Part shown: in pieces, positions 17,614 through 24,068 of the stretch
Layout: every line of letters starts with the position of its first letter
Numbering within the stretch: position 1 is the stretch's first letter
Source of the DNA: Leptospirales bacterium
GTDB taxonomy: Bacteria; Spirochaetota; Leptospiria; Leptospirales; Leptonemataceae
Assembly (NCBI GenBank): GCA_014238275.1
Contig: JABABJ010000026.1
Coordinates: 1-40,837, forward strand
Length of the DNA: 40,837 nt
Direction: 5' to 3'
Position numbers and translations under genes: made by a program
Notes under the pieces: model-generated
Database searches by the model: none
What the model saw: the letters and a program-made list of their open reading frames with translations, nothing else
Told to the model about the DNA's origin: nothing

Positions 17614-18566
17614 TGAAAGAGAAAAGAATGAAGAAGATGCCTCTTGAGAAAATATCTCTTGGGAAAATACCTCTCAAGAAAATATCTCTTGGGAAAATAC
17701 CTCTCAAGAAAATATCTCTTGGGAAAATACCTCTCAAGAAAATATTTTTTGGGAAAATACCTCTCAAGAAAATATTTTTTGGGAAAATATTTTATGGACT
17801 CTCTCGGTACAGAAAATCAAGAAGGATTTTCCTTAGTATCTTTGTTTCTATTTCTTGCCTGACTATCACAATCCCATTGATGATTCTTTCTGCTCAGAGC
17901 CTCTGGCAAGATCACAATCCCTATATATTGGGAACTAATATCCGATCTGGAATGGTATTAAAATTAGAGATAGATGAACCCGTCCAGATCATATATGATT
18001 ATGAGAATCTCACGGATGAAAAGATTGATCTCAACCTAGTTCCAGATAGAACTATTACTTCTTTTCTTCCTCCTGCAGAGTTTAAAAGGAGTATTATAAA
18101 AAAATATACAAATCGCCTTCGCTCTCGAAGCCGAATTAAATTAAAAATGGCAGTAACAGTCTTGTCTGATCCAGTTCAGAACATTGTTACCATCTCGGGA
18201 ACGAAGTACTTGGGACAAGAAAATAATATCAGCAGGCAACAAATCGAAGTGAATGGGAAGGTTCATATTGAAGATATTGGATCCAATCGGAACATTCACT
18301 CGAATCATATAGCAGATCTAAGGATCGTTATCATCGGAGCTCCCGTCCCTCGAAGTCGAAACTTCCAGCTTAACCAAAAACAACAAGAACAACAAGGGCA
18401 GGCAGGACAACAAGGACAGACAGGACAACAAGGACAGACAGGACAACAAGGACAGACAGGACAACAAGGGCAGACAGAGCAAGCTCCCTCCGCTAGCCTT
18501 ACAGACGAAGAAAAAAGACAGCTCCTCTTGGAATATATCAATCGTCTTTTAGGAGAAAGCCAGTAG
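17613..18566 (+). CDS. flgH: Flagellar L-ring protein FlgH with repeat-built N- and C-terminal extensions
   Basis: The start is ATG 17613, overlapping the flgA stop, with GGA just upstream; a TTG at 17610 is less likely. There are 317 residues. Residues 10-59 are five copies of a decapeptide (PLKKISLGKI and variants). A basic stretch and a hydrophobic signal or anchor (about 73-94, FLSIFVSISCLTITIPLMIL) follow. No lipobox is convincing, although FlgH is usually a lipoprotein. The core carries GTNIRSGMVLKL, TISGTKYLGQENNI and HIADLRIVI, matching FlgH's ring-building domain (compare the usual VADARIEY). Residues 260-289 are five GQ-rich hexapeptides, then a short helical tail. No start codon lies between the repeats and the hydrophobic segment in this frame, so the repeats must be translated. 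Confidence 0.78.
   Translation: MKEKRMKKMPLEKISLGKIPLKKISLGKIPLKKISLGKIPLKKIFFGKIPLKKIFFGKIFYGLSRYRKSRRIFLSIFVSISCLTITIPLMILSAQSLWQDHNPYILGTNIRSGMVLKLEIDEPVQIIYDYENLTDEKIDLNLVPDRTITSFLPPAEFKRSIIKKYTNRLRSRSRIKLKMAVTVLSDPVQNIVTISGTKYLGQENNISRQQIEVNGKVHIEDIGSNRNIHSNHIADLRIVIIGAPVPRSRNFQLNQKQQEQQGQAGQQGQTGQQGQTGQQGQTGQQGQTEQAPSASLTDEEKRQLLLEYINRLLGESQ
17640..17789 (+). repeat. Five tandem 30-bp repeats in the 5' end of flgH
   Basis: The unit encodes PLKKISLGKI in the flgH frame. The first copy has Glu for the first Lys, and the last two have IFF for ISL. Because 30 is a multiple of 3, copy-number change would not shift the frame. Within each unit CTCAAGA can pair with TCTTGGG (7 bp, one G-U), so the RNA could form a chain of small hairpins. 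All three plus-strand frames and one minus frame are open across it. Confidence 0.95.
18390..18479 (+). repeat. Five tandem 18-bp repeats in the 3' part of flgH
   Basis: The unit encodes QQGQTG (the first copy QQGQAG, the last QQGQTE) in the flgH frame, residues 260-289. It is a flexible Gly/Gln-rich linker between the FlgH core and a short C-terminal helix (TDEEKRQLLLEYINRLL). Copies are nearly identical at DNA level, which suggests recent slippage expansion. Confidence 0.93.
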
Positions 18567-18577
18567 TTTAGAACGAA

Positions 18578-19732
18578 ATGAATAAGAAATCTTTAAATCC
18601 TTCGTTATTATATTTTAGCCTGTTTACTTCTGGTATCATGATCATTTGCTTTTGCTCGAATTCTATATCCTCGCAGCCTTCTTCTGACCAAGAATCTCTT
18701 AAAACAAACCCTCCAGATAAAGAAGGAGTCCTCCTCAATGATCTTGCACGTATAGAGGGGATTCGAAGCAATCAACTTTTAGGCTATGGAATTGTAGTTG
18801 GACTCAGAGGGACAGGAGATACTCGATCGAAATTTGCTTCTTCTTCTATTCAAAATCTTCTAGGAGGTCTCGGACAGAAACAAGAACCAGTTCGCCTTAC
18901 AGAATCACGAAACATTGCTGCTGTTTTGGTCACAGCAGAGATACCTCCATTTGCAAACCCAGGCGATCGTTTAGGAGCAACTGTATCCTCAATAGGTGAC
19001 GCTCGATCCTTGGAAGGAGGAGTTTTGATCCAAACTCCTCTATACGCAGGTAATAAGAAAATTTATGCAGTAGCTCAGGGAAGCCTGACATCTGGAGGAG
19101 CAGAAGGAAGAACAAGAACTCATAAAGGTAAAACAGTCGTCTCTCTTTTAAGTGGTGTTGTCATTGAGAAAGAACTACCAAGTCTAGGTGGTATTTTTGA
19201 TACTGATTCCGATTCGAAAAAACGTTTGCGAATTTCCTTATACTACTTTGATTTTTCGACATTGAGTGAAGTTCAGAAAAAACTTCAGAAATCTTTTCCA
19301 CAGGCAAATGCATCTGTAAAAGGAGGTTCTCTCCTCATAGATATTCCTCCCGATGAAACTCCTGTTGCTTTTATCGCGAAGATACAAAAGATCCGAGTCA
19401 AGCCAAGCTATCGTTCTCGTGTGGTAATCAATGAGAGGAGTGGCACTGTGATCATGGGAGGAGAGCTTCATGTGGATCCTGTAGCAATTTCTCGAGGAGG
19501 AATGGAATTGATCATCAGTCCCAAACAACAAAGCTCTTATGCTGGGATTCACCTCTCAAACTCTTCGCAAAAACAAAAAGCCAAGAAGACCACGCAAAGT
19601 TTCTCAGGAAGTAGTGTGAATGAAATTATCCAAGCACTCAATGCAATGGATGCAAATGTAAAGGATATTATTTCCATATTGGAAGCTCTGAAGGATTCTG
19701 GAGCACTTCATGCAGAACTCATTATAAATTAA
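18578..19732 (+). CDS. flgI: Flagellar P-ring protein FlgI
   Basis: A 384-aa periplasmic ring protein with an N-terminal signal segment (LLYFSLFTSGIMIICFCS). Diagnostic blocks are VLLNDLARIEGIRSNQLLGYGIVVGL, GTGDTRSKFASSSIQNLLGGLG, NPGDRLGATVSSIGDARSLEGG, VVINERSGTVIMGGELHVDPVAIS and the C-terminal LNAMDANVKDIISILEALKDSGALHAELIIN. FlgI forms the P ring around the rod; FlgA (upstream) is its assembly chaperone. It lies 12 nt after flgH. Many spirochaetes lack P and L rings, but Leptospira genomes carry flgA/H/I homologues, which this block matches. Confidence 0.95.
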   Translation: MNKKSLNPSLLYFSLFTSGIMIICFCSNSISSQPSSDQESLKTNPPDKEGVLLNDLARIEGIRSNQLLGYGIVVGLRGTGDTRSKFASSSIQNLLGGLGQKQEPVRLTESRNIAAVLVTAEIPPFANPGDRLGATVSSIGDARSLEGGVLIQTPLYAGNKKIYAVAQGSLTSGGAEGRTRTHKGKTVVSLLSGVVIEKELPSLGGIFDTDSDSKKRLRISLYYFDFSTLSEVQKKLQKSFPQANASVKGGSLLIDIPPDETPVAFIAKIQKIRVKPSYRSRVVINERSGTVIMGGELHVDPVAISRGGMELIISPKQQSSYAGIHLSNSSQKQKAKKTTQSFSGSSVNEIIQALNAMDANVKDIISILEALKDSGALHAELIIN

Positions 19733-19746
19733 GACAGGAGAATGAA

Positions 19747-20223
19747 ATGAATATCCCTTTCAACAATAGTTTATCAGAAAAGCTACCACAAGCTTCTGCA
19801 ATACAAAGGAGAGAGGCAAAGCAAGCTGAATTAGAAAAGTACTTTGATTTGAAAAGCAAAGATTCTATCCCAAACCCCTCTGTCTCTTTAGACCCCTCCC
19901 CCACTTCATCTACAACATTGAGAACATCTAAAAGTTTCCAAGAACATCTTAGTAAGGCAAGCATTCAAAAAGAAATACAAGAAGAACCTCAAAAAAAGAA
20001 GCTCTATGATGCTGCATTAGAATTTCAGTCATTATTCATCGATCAAATGCTCAATTCCATGAGGAAAAATCTCCATCCGGAAAAAAATCTCTTGTACGGA
20101 GGATTTCGACAAAAACTTTTTGATGATATGCTTTATGAAGAGTATTCCAGAATGCTTTCCCGCACAGATTCCTTCGGTATTGCAGAGGATATCTATCGCC
20201 AGTTTCGTCCATCAAGCAGATGA
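19747..20223 (+). CDS. flgJ: FlgJ-type rod-binding protein without muramidase domain
   Basis: A 158-aa protein. The C-terminal half is the FlgJ rod-binding domain (about residues 80-155: YDAALEFQSLFIDQMLNSMRKN, GGFRQKLFDDMLYEEYSRMLSRTDSFGIAEDIYRQF). The N-terminal half is Ser/Pro-rich and probably disordered. The peptidoglycan hydrolase domain of enteric FlgJ is absent, as in other single-domain FlgJ proteins, so wall cutting for the rod must come from another enzyme. A strong GACAGGAG site precedes the ATG. It is the last gene of the flagellar block and converges with pyrC, 12 nt away. Confidence 0.88.
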   Translation: MNIPFNNSLSEKLPQASAIQRREAKQAELEKYFDLKSKDSIPNPSVSLDPSPTSSTTLRTSKSFQEHLSKASIQKEIQEEPQKKKLYDAALEFQSLFIDQMLNSMRKNLHPEKNLLYGGFRQKLFDDMLYEEYSRMLSRTDSFGIAEDIYRQFRPSSR

Positions 20224-20234
20224 TGAATCATCTG
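20217..20234. terminator. Symmetric hairpin between flgJ and pyrC
   Basis: CAGATGAT (20217-20224) is the perfect reverse complement of ATCATCTG (20227-20234). It overlaps the flgJ stop and lies at the convergent junction with pyrC. It may act for both strands, but no T-run supports strong intrinsic termination. Confidence 0.4.
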
Positions 20235-20235
20235 A

Positions 20236-21333
20236 TCATTTGGATATTTGCCAAGCTACTTTCCTTTGAGAGCGGAAAGGAATAAGCCTTGAAGAACCGT
20301 AAGGAAAAGAGGACGGTATACTCTGTTCTTTTTTGATCAACTCGATACGATCCGTATTACAAGGAACTTGGTAAAAAGAGGGTCCGTTACGAGAGGCAAA
20401 TCCTTCTAAATTCTCTAGGGCACCTTCTTGTTCAAAAACCTCTGCATAGAGCTCAAGTGCACAATGCGAAGTATAAATACCTGCACATCCACAGCTTCTT
20501 TCTTTGGAAGACTGGGAGTGAGGAGCACTATCGGTTCCTAAAAAGAAATCAGCTTTCCCACTCACTGCAGCTTGTACTAATGCCAATCGATCTCTCTCGG
20601 TTTTCAGGAGAGGCAAGCAATAGTTGTGAGGTTGAATTCCTCCCTCGAATAGCGAGTTACGGTTCATGAGAAGATGGTGAGCTGTGATAGTAGCAGCTAC
20701 TCGTTCTGAAGATGAGATAACAAAATCAACTGCTTCAGAAGTGCTAATATGTTCAAAAACGATTCGAAGCCCCTGAAATCTTTCTACTGTCTCTTGTAAA
20801 TAACGATCGATAAAAGCTCCCTCCCTATCAAAAATATCTATTGCTGGATCTGTTTCTTCTGCATGAATCAAAAGGGGAAGATCCAACTCTTCCATTAAAG
20901 AAAGTATTGGGTTCAATTGAGCTAAGTGGCGGACTCCTTCCGAAGAGTTAGTGGTACTTCCCATGGGATAAAGCTTCATTCCAAAGATCATATCATTTCG
21001 AGAAGCTCGCTTAATTTCTTCTTTGCTTGTTTGGTCTGTTAGATAGAGGGTCATAAGGGGTGTAAATTGACTTTCTAGCGAGTCTTCCGAAGAAAGCAAA
21101 GAAAGGATTCTTTTACGATAGTTTTCAGCCTGCTCTTCCGTACAAATGGGAGGATTCAAATTAGGCATGATGATTGCCCTTCTAAAACGTTGAATGGTAT
21201 GCTTAAGCACATCCTTCATTTGCTCTCCATCACGAAGATGAAGATGCCAGTCATCAGGAAAGAGAAGACTCATAGTCGAGCCTTCTTCTCTTTGCATGAG
21301 CTTATTTGGTTTTTGTGGTTCAAGAGATGGCAT
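20236..21333 (-). CDS. pyrC: Dihydroorotase, PyrC homodimeric type
   Basis: A 365-aa zinc amidohydrolase closing carbamoyl-aspartate to dihydroorotate. Metal-binding blocks are DDWHLHLRDG (His30, His32), GMKLYP (the carbamylated Lys), LIHAEETD, FEHIS and the Asp in LGTDSAPHS. The E. coli-type ending SFYQVPCNTDRIELIK is present. The start at ATG 21333 has TAGGA upstream; an ATG at 21273 (MSLLFPDDW) is possible but would leave a very short N-terminus. It starts 9 nt after the FNR-like gene's stop on the same strand, suggesting an operon. Pyrimidine synthesis also appears at pyrG. Confidence 0.95.
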   Translation of the reverse strand: MPSLEPQKPNKLMQREEGSTMSLLFPDDWHLHLRDGEQMKDVLKHTIQRFRRAIIMPNLNPPICTEEQAENYRKRILSLLSSEDSLESQFTPLMTLYLTDQTSKEEIKRASRNDMIFGMKLYPMGSTTNSSEGVRHLAQLNPILSLMEELDLPLLIHAEETDPAIDIFDREGAFIDRYLQETVERFQGLRIVFEHISTSEAVDFVISSSERVAATITAHHLLMNRNSLFEGGIQPHNYCLPLLKTERDRLALVQAAVSGKADFFLGTDSAPHSQSSKERSCGCAGIYTSHCALELYAEVFEQEGALENLEGFASRNGPSFYQVPCNTDRIELIKKEQSIPSSFPYGSSRLIPFRSQRKVAWQISK

Positions 21334-21342
21334 AAATGATTC

Positions 21343-22119
21343 CTACAAATTACTAAAGAGATATTTCGGTTTCAGGCCTAAGTTACGAGTACATTTTTCA
21401 AGAGATAGTCCAAACTCTTCAGAACCAGCCCAACAAGCAGCTGTAGCAGAGAGATTAGGTCGTCTTCTTTGTAAGATATTGAGTATATTTCCTCTTTGCT
21501 CTTTTGGACCACTTTTTTGATCCAAACAGAGTTGTATCTCCACTCCCTGATTTTTCCAGTCATCATATTCTTCACGAAAGGGAAGATATTCTTGACTCAT
21601 GGATCCCTGCCAGAGGATGATCTTGTCAAAGCTCATCCTTTCTCTATTGGGAAAAAAAATCCCATCGGAAAATAAAGATAATAAAAGGGAGCGAATAGGA
21701 GAAAGACCGCTTCCCATCGAAAAAAGATATAGCTCACGTGGATAATAAGATGGAGCTCTCTTATCTCTTGCCTTCAATATCCTTTCTAATCCAAATCCTT
21801 TTCCATGCACAGATGAACATAATAAACTACCCCCTGTTTTAAGTCCACACAACATTTCTGCTAAAATACCGCTTTTTTTTACTAAAAACTCAAATCTCTC
21901 TTGACATCCTACACGATTCGCAATAGAAAATGTACCTCTCTCTTTCTGATATTCTAAGTTGACATATTGACCTGGTTTTTGGAATGTTTTGCTAAGAGAA
22001 GAAGGAACACGAAAAACTAGATGGTAGAGCCCTTTTGCAGAAATGCTACTTGTTTCCAAAGTGATTGAATAGGAAGGATTCATTGGAAAATCACTATGGT
22101 TGGCAAAAGAAATTTTTTT
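21343..22119 (-). CDS. FNR-like FAD/NAD(P)-binding oxidoreductase, possibly PyrK-related
   Basis: The ATG at 22119 (MKKISFANHSD) avoids overlap with the divergent SDR gene; an upstream ATG at 22161 is possible. The protein has about 258 aa. The N-terminal FAD barrel shows KPGQYVNLEY and GTFSIAN, and the C-terminal NAD-binding half shows LYLFSMGSGLSPIRSLLLSLF. These are the ferredoxin-NADP-reductase superfamily patterns. It directly precedes pyrC, which suggests an electron-transfer role with dihydroorotate dehydrogenase, as PyrK has. However, the C-terminal cysteine cluster that holds PyrK's 2Fe-2S centre is absent, so this link is only inference. Confidence 0.72.
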   Translation of the reverse strand, partial: KKISFANHSDFPMNPSYSITLETSSISAKGLYHLVFRVPSSLSKTFQKPGQYVNLEYQKERGTFSIANRVGCQERFEFLVKKSGILAEMLCGLKTGGSLLCSSVHGKGFGLERILKARDKRAPSYYPRELYLFSMGSGLSPIRSLLLSLFSDGIFFPNRERMSFDKIILWQGSMSQEYLPFREEYDDWKNQGVEIQLCLDQKSGPKEQRGNILNILQRRRPNLSATAACWAGSEEFGLSLEKCTRNLGLKPKYLFSNL

Positions 22120-22160
22120 CATTATCTCAAAAGGCAAATACTTAAAAAGAGCAAATATCA

Positions 22161-22964
22161 ATGAAACTCAAGGATAAAAACATACTCATTACGGGTGCTT
22201 CCAGTGGTATTGGAGAAGCCCTTGCAAAGATTACATCTCGTATGGGAGCAAGGCCTATACTTACAGCACGCCGTAAAAGCAGACTGGAAAGGATTCAAAA
22301 CGAAATCCTCCAAACCACCTCCTTTCGCCCAGAGATCATCCCTGCGGATATCTGTAAAGGAAAAGACCGTGCCAAGATCCAAGCTCATCTTAAAAATAAA
22401 AACATTCCTCTTCATATACTAGTTCTGAATGCAGGAATCACTGCCCATGGGCTTTTTGAAAAGCTCGACATGAAAGTCATCCGTAAAACTATGGAACTCA
22501 ATTTTTTCGCATCAGTAGAGCTTACCTCACTTCTTCTCCCATTTTTACAGAAAACTCAAGGAACAAAGCTCATATCCTTTGTTTCAACTCCTTCGGGACT
22601 CTACGGGATTCCTGAACGTTCTGCTTACTCTGCAAGCAAAGCTGCCGGACAAGTATGGATGGAGTCCCTTAGGATGGAACTCAAGAAGGATTCAATACGT
22701 ACCTGTATTTTCTGTCCTGGATATACTCAAACCAATCTTCGCACAAGCGGACTTGCCGCTGATGGAAGCATTCTAAAAGAAGAACAGGCGAAAAACTCTC
22801 ATACTCCAGAAAAAGCTGCTTCCATCCTCGTTCGTAGTATTATAAAAGAAAAACGTATCGCTACAACAAACCTAAGTGGATTTATCGTCTATTGGTTGAG
22901 AACTCTTGCTCCTGCTCTTCTTGAAAAAATGATCATTGCAAAAACGATGAAAAAACCTTGCTGA
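22161..22964 (+). CDS. Short-chain dehydrogenase/reductase
   Basis: A 267-aa classical SDR. The nucleotide-binding ITGASSGIGEALA is at residues 10-22, ADI near 60 and LNAGITAHG near 92. The catalytic Ser in SFVSTPSG and the YSASK tetrad follow, then CPGYTQTNL. An Arg-rich patch after the Rossmann strand (TARRKSRLERI) favours NADP(H). A hydrophobic, basic C-terminus (FIVYWLRTLAPALLEKMI) could associate with membrane, as in lipid-modifying DHRS-like SDRs. It is divergent from the FNR-like gene with only 41 nt between start codons. The substrate is unknown. Confidence 0.9.
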   Translation: MKLKDKNILITGASSGIGEALAKITSRMGARPILTARRKSRLERIQNEILQTTSFRPEIIPADICKGKDRAKIQAHLKNKNIPLHILVLNAGITAHGLFEKLDMKVIRKTMELNFFASVELTSLLLPFLQKTQGTKLISFVSTPSGLYGIPERSAYSASKAAGQVWMESLRMELKKDSIRTCIFCPGYTQTNLRTSGLAADGSILKEEQAKNSHTPEKAASILVRSIIKEKRIATTNLSGFIVYWLRTLAPALLEKMIIAKTMKKPC

Positions 22965-23072
22965 TAAGATTTTACATCCAATCCAATCACTTCCACAAAT
23001 GGAATGACTATTTAGAAGTAAAATAAGCCTCTTCAAGGAAAGGTATTGCATCAAGGGCTAGAATTACTCAAA

Positions 23073-23564
23073 TCATACAACCTTCATAATATTCGAAAAA
23101 TCACTTTCATGCTTGTCGTTCTTCCGCGTTAGAGAAGCTCTTTTTTTTCCCCCTTTAAGGATTTTCCAAACACTCCTTCTACATCGGGTAATTTCTTCCT
23201 TTACGCTTGCTGCAACTAAGTCAATTGGCTCATTTTTATTATGAATTGCATAAATACCACTTGCTACAAGCTCTGACAAATCCTCTTCTGCATCGCTTGC
23301 AGTTAAAACAACTATAGGACAGGGAGTAAGATGATATTTATCTTGTAGCTCCAAAAGCTTTGTATAGAAATCTTCTAGTCCATGGCCATCGGGAAAATGA
23401 AGATCCATAAGGATGCAAGATGGTTTTTCTCTGATAAAAACATCCAAACCTTCTTCAATATTTCTTGCAATAGATACATAAAAATCCTTTCTCTCAAAAA
23501 CTCTTTTCAATCGTATCAATGTAGAATTATCATCTTCAATAATCAATAAGCTATCCATAAACAT
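23073..23564 (-). CDS. Stand-alone response-regulator receiver protein
   Basis: A 163-aa protein with one CheY-like receiver domain: acidic pocket IEDD (residues 9-12), phospho-acceptor Asp54 in LMDLHFPDG, Thr in VVLTASD, and Lys in IHNKNEP. After about residue 125 comes a short, very basic tail (RCRRSVWKILKGGKKRASLTRK) without a recognisable output domain. No histidine kinase is in the window. An ATG two codons downstream (23558) is an equally possible start. It could relay signals to a kinase or to motility, but the partner is not visible. Confidence 0.87.
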   Translation of the reverse strand: MFMDSLLIIEDDNSTLIRLKRVFERKDFYVSIARNIEEGLDVFIREKPSCILMDLHFPDGHGLEDFYTKLLELQDKYHLTPCPIVVLTASDAEEDLSELVASGIYAIHNKNEPIDLVAASVKEEITRCRRSVWKILKGGKKRASLTRKNDKHESDFSNIMKVV

Positions 23565-23813
23565 ATCAGACGAACTACTCTTCCTCAGTAGGTCAAAATC
23601 ATTCTAACTTTTTGCAAAAGAAAATATAAAAAAACAGTGATTTTTCGCGTCGATTTCACACCAAACACTTCTTGCATCTAATCTTAACCTAATAGTTATC
23701 TGGAAAACTCCTTATATTTTTTATTTTTATTGGTAAAATTTTTTTCTCAAGAATAGCTTTAATCTTGACAATATCATGCGACTAGAAGAAATGAATGTAA
23801 AACAACGTGTTTT

Positions 23814-23890
23814 GCTGCCTTAGCTCAATTTGGTAGAGCAACTGATTTGTAATCAGTAGGTTGTGGGTTCAATTCCTACAGGCAGCACCA
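23814..23890 (+). tRNA. tRNA-Thr (anticodon TGT)
   Basis: The acceptor arms GCTGCCT (23814-23820) and AGGCAGC (23880-23886) pair perfectly. The anticodon stem ACTGA/TCAGT encloses the loop TTTGTAA with anticodon TGT. The T-arm GTGGGTTCAATTCCTAC is canonical. The 3' CCA is encoded at 23888-23890. A TTGACA at 23765-23770 may be the -35 of the tRNA transcript, with only a weak -10. Confidence 0.95.
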
Positions 23891-23894
23891 TCAC

Positions 23895-23977
23895 GGGTAG
23901 GTGCCCGAGTGGCTAAAGGGACCAGACTGTAAATCTGGCGGCGTCAGCCTACGAAGGTTCGAATCCTTCCCTGCCCA
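23895..23977 (+). tRNA. tRNA-Tyr (anticodon GTA)
   Basis: The acceptor GGGTAGG pairs with CCTGCCC (23970-23976, one G-U). The anticodon stem CCAGA/TCTGG encloses CTGTAAA with anticodon GTA. The variable arm is long, as expected for class II bacterial tRNA-Tyr. It lies 4 nt after tRNA-Thr, so both are probably processed from one transcript. Unlike tRNA-Thr, the CCA end is not encoded. Confidence 0.95.
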
Positions 23978-24068
23978 TGAAAATATGGATAAAAATTGAA
24001 TAAAGCTGGGCTAGGAAGTAAAAGTAATCGAAAGATTTTCTCAGATACTTTCTAAATACATTGTTTCT

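Noticed and set aside
17640-17789. CRISPR-like array of 30-bp repeats
   Set aside because: The units abut directly with no spacers, and they encode an in-frame decapeptide of flgH.
17582-17862. Extra ORFs in the other plus frame and on the minus strand over the flgH repeats
   Set aside because: A 30-bp unit without stops opens several frames at once. Only the flgH frame continues into a recognised domain.
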